64,000 nucleotides of DNA from Sodiomyces alkalinus F11 (GCF_003711515.1 NW_021167088.1:706351-770350), one strand, 5' to 3'; positions 34,310-46,192 are shown, numbered from the stretch's first letter. Made by a program: numbers and translations. The notes: generated by a model from the letters alone, not told the origin.

Positions 34310-37187
34310 ATGCTCTTGGAAGCCGCAATGGATCGTTCTGATCTTCGTGTGGTCTATGTGAACCGCCATATTCGCGAGGACAAGCACATCTTTTCACCTT
34401 CTGACCAGGACTTGGGTGAACTGACGACGTCACAATGGGAACACGACGACCTGCGTCAAGATGTTGAGCGCTTGCTAGAATCTTTCGGCCGAGGTGCGTT
34501 CACTACCTTAGGTAGATGCCCAATTCGTGTGTCTTGCGCTGGGCACTAATAATTGCGCCCAATTCAGTTCAACTTTGCTCGACTGGCGCCGGTTGTCTCG
34601 CCACCCTGTTCGACGCCGAACAATGCTCCGTCGCCGACATCAAACCCATCATGGTGCTTATTGACGCGTCAGATGATGAGCAGATTCGCGACGACGACCC
34701 GCAGCCGAATTCCGAGTCACCCTTCCGACAGTCTTCCACGTCGTCCCCAGAAACAGAAGCAGAAGCAGACATACACACACCGAACGAGCAGGTTTATGGA
34801 TTGAGGTTATTGCAGCGAATCATGACCGAAGCTCATGTTCGAAATATGACCAAGCTAGTGGTGCCGATACTCCTTCTCGGACGACCGTCGCAGGTCGCGA
34901 ATGTCGCCAACAACGTATCTGCCGAGCTATTCGGGGTACGACCTGTTGACCGCCGTCTCGTCCTGCGTTGTCTTGATCTGGGGGCTGCCGACGTGATTGT
35001 ACGGCCCATGCATTCGAAGTGCATTTTGAGCCTAGAGGTCCATGCACACCGCGCGCTCAAGGATGCCGCCAGAGAACGGGCAGCCATCGAGGAAGTACGC
35101 CGGGGGAGGAAGCGGTCCTGGGTTGGCATCAGCGAGGAAAAACCGTTTGCGTATCTCAGAGAGGCCATGGTGTCCAACCTCATGAAGGGTATATGCCGCA
35201 TTCCTACCGACCACGACGACTTGATTGCAAATGCCAGCCTCTCGGTGTCCTCGGAGCGCCAGGCCGTCGTTGCCGATGCCGTCGGTCGTTGGCATTTTAG
35301 CGCACATGATTTCACCGATGATGAGTTGCTGGTCGCCGGTATGTTTATGTTCAGGCACGCTCTAGCGATGCCCGAACTTGAACATTGGCGGATACCCGCA
35401 GGTGAGTTGTGATTATAATTCGCTACTGGTTCCCACTCCCACCATGCACACGATCAGCATCTGACCCGGGTTTCGTCTTTAGATCAACTCATCAACTTCC
35501 TCGTCGCGTGCCGGGCTTCCTACAACAGCTTTGTTCCCTATCACAATTTCCGCCACGTCATCGATGTTCTGCAAGCCACTTTCCACTTTCTCGTACGCAT
35601 CGGTACCATCGCTCGTTACCCGTCCGATTCCGATTCCGATTCGGAACCCAGCGAACCCGCACCGTCCAAGTCGCCGATCGCCAGCCTCCTGCATCCGCTC
35701 GACGGCCTGACGTTGCTCATCACGGCCATTGGCCACGATGTAGGCCACCCAGGCGTCAATAACGGATTTCTCGTTACCCTCAATGCGCCCTTGGCGCAGC
35801 TGTACAACGATCGATCCGTTCTCGAGTCGTTCCATTGTGCGGCGTTCTCTCAGATTCTTCGTAGATATTGGTCGGCGGCTTTCTCGGATGCCAAGATGAG
35901 GAAGCTGATGATCAGTTCCATCTTGGCCACAGACATGGGCCTGCATTTCGATTATATGAAGAAACTCGGGGACCTTCAAGCCAAGCTGGAGGTCGACAAC
36001 ACGACAGAAGGCTGGAACGGTCGCACCCTGGAAGAGCAGAAAGCTCTCGCTTGCTCGCTCCTCATCAAATGCGCAGACATAAGTAATGTGGTAAGTGGAA
36101 TCTCACGCCCAATATCCGATCCTCAGGGGGTCTATCGTCGGGTATTAACCGCACAAATTCACAGGCCAGGAAGCACGAGACTGCGGTGCAGTGGATGCAC
36201 ATCCTGTCCGACGAATTTGCAAGGCAGGCATCCATGGAGATGGAGCTGGAGATTACCTCATCGCTGCTGGCACCACCCAAGAAGGACATCATCTCCCTAG
36301 GCAAGGCGCAGCTTGGCTTCATGAACATGTTCGCCCTTCCCCTGTTCCAGGGTGTCGCTGACATCATTCCCGCGATGCAATATACCGTCGACGAGCTCGA
36401 GAGGAATAAGGAGTTATTCGAGGGGCGGATACAAGAAGAGCAAGCCAAGCTGGTCGCCGTTTCCCACAATGCACCAGCAGACGGGGCATGTTCGCCGCGG
36501 ACTGTGAGTCTTGCCGTTCAGCAAGACGGCCGAGAGTCATCGAGTCCTGCGACAACAGGCACACCAGCAAATGCCGACGTCGCGACGCCATCCACGCTCA
36601 CTGATGGGAAGAAGACGGAAGAGAAGGAATTAAGCCCACCTGTTGCCGATCCGGTCCACAAGCTGTCGCAAACGCCGAATCTGCCAGAAGACTACAAGGA
36701 GATTACTGGCATTGTGACGAGTTTTGATGCCGTGGCCAACTTTGCTGCCAGCGACCCGTTTCAGGCGCGCGGATGGAGCGACAACTCTCACGAGAATGGT
36801 CTCACACATGGCAGGCGGCAGCGGAGCAGCGACACGACCGAGGAGAGCACGACCGGCCATTTTTTTGGTGGCCGAGCCTCTCAAGCCACGAGTGCCACCA
36901 CGGGCAAGATGCCGATCTCTCCCAGCACCCGGGGCACTAGCATTGTTAGTCGGGAATCGCTTGATCGGTCGATGAGCGTTCCCTTGCGCTCGGAATCTAA
37001 GACGGCAACCCCCAGGCCCAATGGCGGTCTGTCGATGCGGTCTCACGGGTCGAACGACTTCAACGGGAACGGGAGCATTGGGAAGGCGGAAGGGTTCAAA
37101 TCGTTGAAGAAGAAGCCGAGCCGTTTTCGGATGAACAACTTTCCCTTCTTCCGGCGCAACAAGGGGCAGAACCACCCCTTGCCTTGA
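34310..37187 (+). CDS. PDE2: 3',5'-cyclic-nucleotide phosphodiesterase with receiver-like N-terminus
   Basis: This class I phosphodiesterase hydrolyses cAMP and so dampens PKA signalling. Exons are 34310-34493, 34568-35401, 35483-36090 and 36165-37187 (882 aa). The catalytic HD domain has YHNFRH (359-364), AIGHDVGHPGVNN with metal ligands His424, Asp425 and His428 nearby, CADISNVARKHE across the last intron, and WMHILSDEFARQ. Residues about 10-240 look like a response-regulator receiver fold: VVYVNRH at the start, then VVPILLLG and CLDLGAADVIVRPM, close to the alternating pattern of REC domains. The last 250 residues are disordered and Ser/Thr-rich with a basic end. ATG at 34328 is an alternative start, six codons in. 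Family assignment is firm; the receiver-like reading is inference. Confidence 0.9.
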
Positions 37188-38695
37188 AACGATACGACTT
37201 GACGTGAAGACGGAGAATATGAAAGGCACGATATTTGGTCTAGAGACGGACTCAACATACCACCGACTCTTGACTCTACTCAGTACGAACACAACCCAGC
37301 ACCTGGGCCTAGCCCATCGGTGTCGATATAGTGCACTGCAACAGGGACACGGCACGGCACGGCACGGCACGGCACGGCACGGCCAGACGGACATGGCCTC
37401 CTGTGACCTGATAGTACGGCCCTAGCTCCTCGCCTCTATGGCGAATCATGACGACAGACAATGGGGGATATGCTCAGCTCTGGGATATTGCGGCGAATCT
37501 TTTAACATGGCCCAACCATATCCGACTCGTTCGCACCTTCGACTTGGTCGTAGCGGAACGGGGGAAAGGAAGCTCCGCTACGATAATCTCAGCCGGCAAA
37601 GATGGCAATGAAAGTGCAGATGTATGAAGCTTCGAAATGCTTTCGCCACTCACACGCTAGGGGGCATCGTGGAAGCTGGTTGAACAGGCATGGGGATCTT
37701 CAGCAACGACAGCGACGTGCGTGCGTACTGGTTTTTTTGTTTTATATATATATATTTATATACGGCTCTGAGATACACATGGGTCACACCAAGGTACAAG
37801 GTACTCTTTGGTTTCAAGGGACGAGGACGACTCGTAAGAGGAAGATTCATGAGAGCAGAGACAGGTATGAAGCTGTACCCTGGTGTAGAGAGCTGTAGCC
37901 TGGTGTAGTCTAGAGAAATAATACCCCATAACCTTTACTTTATCCACCATCGGTACTCGATGTGCATTGGACCAGTCGCTGGAAAGGAGATTGGGGACCT
38001 GAGGCTGGTGTAGGAGTACCTAGGAGTACCTAAGGTAGGGATATACTCATGACCGAAGATGGACAATGAGAGGATTCCTTTTGACTCTTAGTCATGATAT
38101 GTTTTACTTTGGTACCACAGAGTATCAGTAATACTTACCACGGTGTATGAATACCTATAGGTAAACACTGAATACAACAATAGAATAGGGCCCACGAACA
38201 TCATTGGTAACATGCCCCGTGGGCACGTGATTTCTAACCCGTATAGTATCAGTATTCCTATTCTAACACCTATCCATTCCTTCTGTCTCGAGCTTTTGAG
38301 CTTATGGGATGATTGATAGTCATAACCACAAACCGTATATCTCAGCTTTGTGAACTGGCCCTTGAGTTCTTTGTGACATGGAGAGATTGATAGCCGGTGG
38401 CCTTCGGATCAATATTTCTCGGGGGATGTCCGAATGAAACCCCCCACTATTCCCCCACGTTACCTTTCAATTGGTACCGGGTACATCCTCCCACCACGCC
38501 AATACCACATCTCCTGTCTCACTCTACAAGAATCATTCCTCTTCTGCTCCATATCAATGCTCTTTTCAACCGATACACCCTTGTAACTCTTCTCACAGCC
38601 CTCCTACGCGGCCCAAAGACATCTTTGTTATGTCTTCTTGCAGAGGACCAGTTCACCCCTAATACATGCTCACTCATAAAACCCGAGCTTACAAC
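37188..38695. other. Intergenic: phosphodiesterase 3' flank and RMI1 promoter
   Basis: It carries the (CACGG)7 repeat, a short (TA)n at 37,743-37,760 and TACCTA/GGTACC-type motifs around 38,010-38,040. No gene is recognisable. Confidence 0.5.
37348..37382. repeat. (CACGG)7 pentanucleotide microsatellite
   Basis: Seven perfect CACGG units lie in the 3' flank of the phosphodiesterase gene, probably in its 3' UTR or just beyond. Confidence 0.9.
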
Positions 38696-39526
38696 ATGGA
38701 CCTACCAACCCAACTCCGCCTGGCCCTACAGTCATCCCACTACCCAGTCCCCTCCCAAACCTGGCTCACGGCCCTCGCAACATCACGCACCCCGCCTCCA
38801 CCCTTCCAATCCCTCCTCGCAACCGCCAAAGCCCGCCTCCTAGCCGCAGACCTCACCACCCCCGGCCTCGTCGACCCAGCCCACGCTACCCCGCTGCCGG
38901 AAAACATATCCGACCCGAACGTCCCGGAACGGACCCTCACAGGCAACGTGCACGTCCAAGTCGTCGACATTGAGAACCTGGCCCGCAGCCGCTGGGAGCA
39001 AGTCGAGGAGCTCGAGGCGCTGGAACGCGGCGAGGGCACCCGCGGGAGGGAAATCATCCGGCTCCCCGCCCCGGGTCAGGGGGATGATGATGATGATGGG
39101 GTAAACGGCGGTGCGGATCTCGGCGATGAGGCGGAGAGCCAAGGTCTTGCGGCGCATGCGCAGAGGACGGCGTCGAGGACGACTTCAGGTGGTGGTGGTG
39201 GTGGTGGTGGTGGTGGTAGTGGTTCGAATGCGACGGCCCCCGGTGGTAAGAAGGCTACGCATCGTCTCGTGTTGCAGGATCATGCGGGGAGGACTGCATA
39301 CGCTATCGAGTTGAAGCGGGTTGATCGTATCGGTGTCGGAGTTACTGGTATTGGCGAGAAGATGATGCTGAGGAGCGGGACCGCGGTAGCGAGGGGTGTG
39401 GTACTGCTAGAGCCCGATAACTGTGTCGTGCTCGGGGGCAAGATTGATGCCTGGCAGAAACCCTGGCTTGAGGGTCGGCTAAAGAGGTTGAGAGAGGCCG
39501 TGGAGAACAGGCCGTCACCGACATGA
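38696..39526 (+). CDS. RMI1: RecQ-mediated genome instability protein 1 homologue
   Basis: RMI1 is the OB-fold partner of the RecQ helicase (Sgs1/BLM) and topoisomerase III in dissolving double Holliday junctions. The single-exon ORF from ATG 38696 codes 276 aa. N-terminal residues form a helical region (LPTQLRLALQSSHYPVPSQTW), followed by the OB fold with THRLVLQDHAGRTAYAIELK, then the signature MMLRSGTAVARGVVLLEPDN and VVLGGKIDAWQKPW. The OB fold is split by a variable, acidic and Gly-rich insertion (about residues 118-180) including ten Gly encoded by (GGT)10. An ATG at 38666 is in frame but ten codons upstream and less likely. The gene converges on SKI3. Fungal Rmi1 proteins are of similar size. 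Confidence 0.85.
   Translation: MDLPTQLRLALQSSHYPVPSQTWLTALATSRTPPPPFQSLLATAKARLLAADLTTPGLVDPAHATPLPENISDPNVPERTLTGNVHVQVVDIENLARSRWEQVEELEALERGEGTRGREIIRLPAPGQGDDDDDGVNGGADLGDEAESQGLAAHAQRTASRTTSGGGGGGGGGGSGSNATAPGGKKATHRLVLQDHAGRTAYAIELKRVDRIGVGVTGIGEKMMLRSGTAVARGVVLLEPDNCVVLGGKIDAWQKPWLEGRLKRLREAVENRPSPT
39188..39217 (+). repeat. (GGT)10 trinucleotide repeat inside RMI1
   Basis: Ten GGT codons in frame give Gly10 in the variable loop of the OB fold. It is uninterrupted, so length variation between strains is likely. Confidence 0.9.
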
Positions 39527-39850
39527 GCGGCAAAGAATCGCCAATTGCACGGTGTGGGCAGACACGTTGGTGTATGGAGTTTGGGATGATACCCCTGTTC
39601 TTTTTTCTTTTTTTTTCCNNNNNNNNNNNNNNNNNNNNNNNNNNNNNNNNNNNNNNNNNNNNNNNNNNNNNNNNNNNNNNNNNNNNNNTGCTTTCCCTAG
39701 CTTTAGAGAAAGATAATATCAAAGAAAATACCGTCATGACACTCGCCGGCAATCCCAGTCATAGCCACATCGACCATTCATCATACTATCCCGTACGTCA
39801 TCCAGTCATCCAGTACTTTCACGCCCCTGGACCTCCCATATTTTATCCTT
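39527..39850. other. Convergent 3' flank of RMI1 and SKI3 with a 70-N assembly gap
   Basis: Bases 39,619-39,688 are N, preceded by a T-rich run at 39,600-39,616. The two genes' stop codons are 324 bases apart including the gap. The true distance is unknown. No gene is visible in the readable parts. Confidence 0.9.
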
Positions 39851-42800
39851 TTAGTGCCCCGAAATCGCATCCCCTAAGGCTGTCCATCCATCCCGAGCCC
39901 AAGGAGCCAGGAAAATAGCCGTCTGCGCATCTGCCGCCTTTCCTGTTCCCGCATACGCCTTTGCCAGGTCGACGGCATCCAACGGTCCCCTAGGCGGGAT
40001 CGCCTTCATCGCCACTTTGAGCGCCATGTCCGCCGGGTACACTTCACCTGTTGCGTCCGCCAGCTTCGACCACCCATGCGGGAGGTGCGGATAGAGCATT
40101 ATATCCGTCTGAATGTGCGTCAGGACCTCCCCGCCGTCTTCCTCGAGGTCTTCTCCCGCTCCGGTCCCGCTGCCCAGCGCCGCGATGGCGCCAAGCACCT
40201 CACCCACCTGCTCCTGCTCGGCCGCCGAGACACCATGGCTGGTCCGCAAGCCCCGAAGCTCCGTCACGACCGCCTCAACAGATTCTTCGTCGTCGTCGAG
40301 GAGGGCGATCACGCCCAGCAGCAACACCGACTGCACGTGGTCCGGCTGTTTCTCGATCACCTCGAAGAGCGCCCCGCGCGCCCTGTCACGCGACTCCTCG
40401 GTGCCCGTGGCCCAAAGCACCTGCGCGAGGAGGCATACGGCGTCCGGGTTATCGTCGGACTCGCGCAGCGCCGCCTCAAAGCAGGAAACGGACTCGCCCA
40501 CGTCGTTGCTGTAGTACTGCGCCAGCCCGACGGTGAGATGCGCCGAGAGGCGAGCCTTCTTGCGCTCCTCCCTGTTCAGCTCGTTGTCTGACTCGTCGTC
40601 CGAGAGCTGGATGGCCATTTCGCCGCACTCGATGGCCTTCTCGTATTGTCCCGTTGCAAGGTACATGCGCGCCAGGTCTGTCTTGGCAAGGGCGAATCGA
40701 GCGAGAGATTGGGGAGACTCGGTGTGCTCGTAGTCGGCCTCGAGTACGCTACAGATGTGCTCCAGGGTCGAGACGGCACTGACAGTATCGTTGGACCGTT
40801 CCCGGAAAAGGGTAGACAGGTGCCCGTACGCTAGGTCTTGCGGTCGCAGATTCTGGAGTTGACCGAGAGCGAAGACCGGCTGTAGAAGAGACATGACGTT
40901 GAGATTCGCAGGATTCGTGAGGATGTGGTCGAAGACGGCCACCGGGTACTGCCGTCTCGTCAAGGTCGAGGAAGATTCTGCAATTTCCATCGCGTGCGTA
41001 AACAGACCCTTTGCTTCCTTGCCTTCCCCGACCAGGAGCGCAACGAACGCTTGGCCGAGCCAGGCGTGGGCATAATCTGGATCGGTCGACTGCGCTCTCG
41101 TGAAAACCTCGTTGGCGAGCCTGACATCGTTCTGCATGACTGCCAGGCTTCCCAGGTTCGTCCACGCTACGGGGCTCCTCTCGTTAAGATAAAGACTGCG
41201 AATGAATGAATGCTGGGCCACTGCAGGGTTGACCTCGCATGTGACCACACCGAGCGCGTTCCAGAATTCGGAATTGCCAGCCTCCAGCTCGATGGCCCGC
41301 TTGAAACAGCGCATGGCAGCCTTGAGGTATGCACTCAACTTCTTCCTGATGCTCGAGGGCAGACAAGTATGCGCCCGGTGCTCGGCCCACCCCAAGTTGT
41401 AGTACGCCACGGCTTGTGCGTGGATGTCTGCGGCAGATTCATGTACAGCCCGCTTGTGGCACAGGATCGTCGCATGAATGGACCGCGTCAAATCCACGCC
41501 GAACCTCTCGTCCTCCGAGAAGAGGCCTTTGGCGGAGATGACGCCCATCCCGACGTTGTCGACGTCAGTGAGGATCTCGTACGCGTTGTCGGGGCAATCC
41601 TGCAAAATGCCCATCACAGTCTCGGTTGGAAAATCCGCCGCCCGACTCTGCACTGCGGAAAAGACTGAACAAGCATCACCCAGGGCCTTCCAGTAATTGA
41701 AGTTGCCCCTGAAGCTCGCCTCGGCCGTTGAGGCGAATGCGATGGTATCTAGCGCGAGCCCGACGGATTTGCCGAACAGGCCTTTCTCGATGCCGTATAA
41801 CGCATTCTCAATCATGGTCTGCATCAGTGCTATGGCAACACCTTCCTCGCTCGGCCGGCCGTCCAAAACTTCGCGGTACAGGGCGATAGAGTCATCAAAG
41901 TCGCCTAATTCTCGCTTGACATTAGCCAGCATGAACTTGGTGAACCATGTATCGCCGAGACGCTCGGCTTCCATTGTCTCTTCCAGTTTTTGGGCATTGA
42001 GAATAGCCTTGGTGGCTGCGATGTATCGACCGGACGAGTAATAGCTCTCTCCGAGACCGACCCAGCAGTGGTAATCCTCCGGGACAATCCTCAAGGCCGA
42101 CTGGAAGGAAATGATGGCCTTGTGGAAGTCTTGCTTGTTCAGTTCTGCCACGCCGAGAGCCGCAAAGGGCCAGCTGATGCCCTTCCTCTTGGAACCCGGG
42201 GGCGGCTTGACCTTGCCTGAGTCCACCACTCGCTGAGCCACGAGCTCGACGCGGTCCCAGTCTCCTTCGTCGGCAAAGGACCTTGCAAGTTTCTCCGCCG
42301 CGAGGACTTCTGACGAGGAAAGCTCCACGGCCTTCTGGAAGCACCGCCTGGCTCGCTTCCCATCTTTGGCATAGTCCGCGTAGTATACGCCGAGGCTCGT
42401 ATACGCTGGGGCAAGATTTAGGTCGTTCTTCAGAGCGTTCAGGAAATAGGCGTAAGCCCCCGTCCGACTCTTCCTGGCGGCTTTCGAGGTATCCAAGTCC
42501 CAGAGACAGACACCAATCCGATACTGTGTCAACGCGAGGAGTTCTTTCGCCGGCTGGCCTTTCTTCTCAATCGTGGGAAGCGCATCTTCAAGCTCCGCTC
42601 GCGCCAGCTCGTGGTTACCCCTCAAGGCCTTGACCCATGCTGCCTCGGTCTTCACACGCATGTTGGTCGGATCCCTCTGAACGGCCCGTTCTAGAAAATC
42701 TACTGCCTCATCGTACTCCTCTTCCTCCTCATATATCAGGCCAATACCAATCAGCGCGGGCGTCGAAGATCGGCCATGAGAAAGAACGCCCTCAAATAGA

Positions 42801-44187
42801 GATTTGGCTTCGCTGTGGTGACGAGGCGATTGATAGAAGACGAGCGCCGTTCCCAGATACAAGGCAAATGCATCCCTGGTATTTTGAAAGGCCATGCCCG
42901 TCTTTGAACTCTCCCCCTCAAGATACCTGAAGGCTCTCCGCATCAGTTCCACGTTGCTCTCGTGTTCCTCCAGGTGCTGGTAGTATTCGCCCATGAGACG
43001 ATAAGCGAAGAGGGAGTCCGATGTGGCGATTCCGTCCGTCATCATGAGGAGTCTATCTTGATCGGTGACGGGAACCATAGACACGCCACCTCCATCATCA
43101 TCTTCGCTCTCATCCTCGCTTTCGCTGGCCTCCAATTCCGCCGGCGCAGGTTTGGGGAATGGGGATAAGCTGCTCGTCAAGAAGCCAGTGATCACCTTGT
43201 ATGTGTCACTTTCCGGGAAGAAAGTACAATATTCTCGGAGAATGTTGACGTCCCATTCTTTGATCTGGGCACCGTCCTTCCAGTCGATGACAATGTCCCA
43301 GGCCAGCCGAAATGGATGCTTGATAATAACCATGTCGAGGGACAGACGCTGCACCATCTGCAGCGCACCGGCTTTTTTCTCGCCTGCCTGCGCCACAAGG
43401 AGCCACTCATACCACCACTGGAGGAGCTTCTCCTCGTACCGACGGCGGGTATCATCATCGTTGGTCCAATTTATGAGCTGCTGGTAGATGTTGGGTAGCT
43501 TGCTCTGTCCCAGAACTTCACGCTTGACTTCGCTGGTGACTTCATTGATGCGTGCGCCGATCCTTGTCCTCCGTTCTCCGATGAGAGTGTTGATACGTTT
43601 CTTCTCTTCGGTTTCTATGATCTGGGCCATGGTGTCGTACGTCTTGGCCGGGTGCGGCACGCGGCCTTCCAGGGCGGCATATATGGGGCTCTCGGGGAGG
43701 ATAACTTCGAGGGCTTCGACGTACTGCACTCGGTCGCCGTGGACCTTGACGAAGTCGATGAACTTATCAATGACATCTTGGCACTTGTACATGTCGTTGG
43801 CCTGGTGCCAAATGGCCGCCAGACTCAAAGCAGCTTCTCGGTAGCGGGACACCTTCGTGGATCCCTGCTTCTCGTAGAGCTTAATGACGCCTTGCCATGC
43901 CTGGCTATCTTGAGGCTTGAGGGATGCGGCTGACTTGTAGGCTTTCTCGGCCTCGTCCAACCTGTTCTTCTTGTCGAGTGCAAAAGCAAGAAATATGGTT
44001 CTATGCACATGATTTAGCGCGAGAACAATCATACGAGGCAACAGAATGGATGGAAGGAAAATCAATACGCTTGGTGGTTCCGTGGCTCTGTCTCGAGCAA
44101 GTCATTGGCTTTCTGGGCGGCATCGTCCCATTTAGATTGTTTAACGGAATCGGCTATGGACTTCAGCTGGGCCTTGACACTCGACAT
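39851..44187 (-). CDS. SKI3: Superkiller protein 3, TPR subunit of the Ski complex
   Basis: Ski3 is the TPR scaffold of the cytosolic Ski2-Ski3-Ski8 complex that feeds mRNA into the exosome for 3'-5' decay. Exons on the - strand are 44187-44069 and 44000-39851 (1,422 aa); the intron is 68 nt with donor GTATTG and acceptor CATAG, and removing it gives NHQATIFLAFALDKKNRLDE. The protein is a string of TPR units, for instance MSSVKAQLKSIADSVKQSKW at the N-terminus, YDEAVDFLERAVQRDPTNM, YFLNALKNDLNLAPAYTSLG, HKAIISFQSALRIVPEDYHC and CFKRAIELEAGNSEFWNALG, with a Ski3-typical acidic loop (SEDESEDDDGGG). Size matches yeast Ski3 (about 1,430 aa). The gene ends 324 bases from RMI1. I see no anomaly apart from the adjacent gap. 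Confidence 0.93.
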
Positions 44188-44797
44188 CTTGGCAGTGTGT
44201 GAAGCTTAGACTTGATCACAGCTTTCATTCGGGGGTGGGTGAATCGAGGGGTTGAGCGACGAGCGATGAGTGATGAGACGTTTCCAAGGAATGCTCCGGC
44301 ATGGCACACCCCTATCGGGGAAACCTTTCAGCGAAGGCGAAATACTGAGTAATCAGTTAAGAGTAGCCGACTAGCCAGGCAGTTGCGGCGAGACGTGTTG
44401 GCTCTCTATTCCTAGGAGTTGGAATAAAAGGTTGTTGAAGTTGCAGAAGCTGTGGAAGCTCTCGGGTGTGAAGCTGCCTGGGTACCTAGTACCTACCTCT
44501 ACGTGACTAAGGCGACTATCCGTACTCTCTCTCTCATGACGTTTGATGTGCTTACGTCAGATTCTTCCCGTTGTTGAAGGGCTGTTTGTTCCGATAGGTT
44601 ATTACGGTAAAGTACCTTTTAGCGACGAAGGACTTTGCTGCCCCGTTGCGCTTTATCCGTCTGATCAACTGTTCAACAAACCCCGGCCGGCAGAGACAAG
44701 CCATTCTTCGCTCTCCCTATCACCGCCGACTGCGACGTGGGAAAGGCACGCCCCCTTCTAAATAGAGACAAAAAGAGGAAAAGGGGGAATGAAAAGC
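44188..44797. other. Intergenic: SKI3 promoter side
   Basis: It holds the SKI3 promoter and 5' UTR. A short TACCTAGTACCTACC stretch lies near 44,480-44,500. No gene is recognisable. Confidence 0.5.
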
Positions 44798-44802
44798 AAA
44801 AA
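44798..44802 (-). terminator. RNA polymerase III T5 terminator of the tRNA
   Basis: Five T on the - strand lie 12 bases after the tRNA discriminator, as expected for Pol III termination. Confidence 0.75.
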
Positions 44803-44814
44803 GCAATGATAGGC

Positions 44815-44900
44815 TGGTCCCAGAGAGGCTCGAACTCTCGGCCTTCGCATGAGACGATTTGGTATTAGTACGACGCTCTAACCAACTGAGCTATGGGACC
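44815..44900 (-). tRNA. tRNA-Ile (anticodon AAU) with a 12-nt intron
   Basis: Read on the - strand, a full cloverleaf forms: acceptor GGTCCCA with TGGGACC, D-stem GCTC/GAGC, anticodon stem TCGTA/TGCGA (one G-U), loop CTAATA+A, T-stem GAGAG/CTCTC with TTCGAGC loop, and discriminator A at 44815. The anticodon AAT (AAU, read as inosine-AU) is at 44864-44866. The intron, 44851-44862, lies between positions 37 and 38, the canonical place for nuclear tRNA introns. Length without intron is 74 nt. Boxes A and B (TAGCTCAGTTGG, GTTCGAGCC) are intact, so the gene looks functional. Confidence 0.95.
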
Positions 44901-45371
44901 GCCGATGGGAAGCTCGCCTTGGTAATACGACTATAGCGTCAGGAGAAGACATCCCATCGAGATGTACGGCGCCCACGTCCATTCACACTTGGCTTTATAT
45001 GGTGTTCAACGGGCTGTCCTGGCGCTGTTGAACAACGATGTCTCGAAATTGGGAGACGAAAAGAAAGGTTGATGGATAGCGCCACAAACCTACAACTTTG
45101 TATAAGGTAGTGGCTTATTCAAGTGAAATTACGGAGTACATCCAGCGAGCTCAGACCACGTCCGGGCTGTGGCTTACGCACTGCATACAACTTACAACTC
45201 GCCACACCAGCCACACCAGCCACGACCTGGGTGAGAGATGGGGAAGACTTTCTCTCACGACTCCCGAAACCCCTTTTCCTCAGGAATTGCCTACCATGCC
45301 AAACCATTAGTTCTCGCTACGTTATCCTCGACCATCTCGCATATTGATCACTAGCACCGAGACCTCGGGCA
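44901..45371. other. Intergenic between tRNA-Ile and the DUF5321-like gene
   Basis: It contains an ACGGAGTAC motif at about 45,131 and presumably the promoter of the following gene. CACACCAGC is repeated in tandem near 45,203-45,220. Nothing else is recognisable. Confidence 0.5.
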
Positions 45372-46125
45372 ATGGATCGAAACTTAGCAAGAAGGCTGCT
45401 CGCAGCCCCGCCGCAACTCCGAACCGCCCTTCTCGCTTCGTCGTTTCCTGCACATGCGCCCCTGCTTCTCTTGCCGCGCTACTCGAGCTCTATGCCGACG
45501 ATCGCGCAGCCCGAGTTCTGGAAGTCTCTCATCCCGAAACCGTTCCGACCGGAGGAGAAGCTGCCCGACGACCCGATGATCAAGCGTGTCAAGGCTAAAA
45601 AGGTCCAATCGAAGGAATGGAACCCGGCGACCTTCTACATTGTCATTTTCCTCCTCATAGGGTCCATGTCCATCAACCTCATCTCGCTAAGGCAGTCGTT
45701 CGAAACTTTTATGCGCCAGTCTGATGTGCGCATCGGCTTGCTCCGGGAGGTCATTGAGAGGATACAGAGGGGGGAAAGGGTGGATGTCGAGAAGGTCTTA
45801 GGGACGGGGAATCCGGACAAGGAACAGGACTGGGCCGAAGGTAGGACGAGATGAGAACGTGAGGGAGTTGTGCATGGGGATCAAGTCTCTGCTAACACAT
45901 GAGGCGATTTTTTTTTCTTCTTTTTTAGTTCTCCGCGAGATTGAGCGCGACGATGTGACACGCAGTCAGCGAAAGGAGCGCTCCCGGAGCAGCAGCAGCA
46001 GCAACAACAACGAGCCAACCACAAGGTCCAAGCCAGAACAAACGTCAGAACCGCAACCTACCGAGGCGAAGACTAAGGCGATCAAAACGCGAACACAAGA
46101 AACCGGCATATCGACCTTCTTTTAG
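45372..46125 (+). CDS. Fungal mitochondrial membrane protein, DUF5321-like
   Basis: Exons are 45372-45840 and 45929-46125 (221 aa); the donor is GTAGGA and the acceptor TTTTTTAG, restoring DWAEVLREIERDD. The N-terminus (MDRNLARRLLAAPPQLRTAL) is basic and amphipathic, as in a mitochondrial presequence. Then PEFWKSLIPKPFRP and a single membrane span, FYIVIFLLIGSMSINLISL (about residues 87-107), precede a helical segment VRIGLLREVIERIQRGERVD. The C-terminus is disordered, with poly-Ser/Asn. The arrangement resembles the fungus-specific DUF5321 family, whose function I do not know. The stop lies 67 bp from the stop of the convergent sirtuin gene. Confidence is good for a real, spliced gene and moderate for the family name. 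Confidence 0.8.
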
Positions 46126-46192
46126 GTTCGCCAATATACAATGAAATGGTGTAACATTGGGGGACGCTCTATTCTTCCCCGAGCGAGACGTG

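Noticed and set aside
33811..34341. 176-codon + ORF before the phosphodiesterase
   Set aside because: It is produced by the C/T tract (a run of Phe and Ser) and ends inside exon 1; no conserved sequence.
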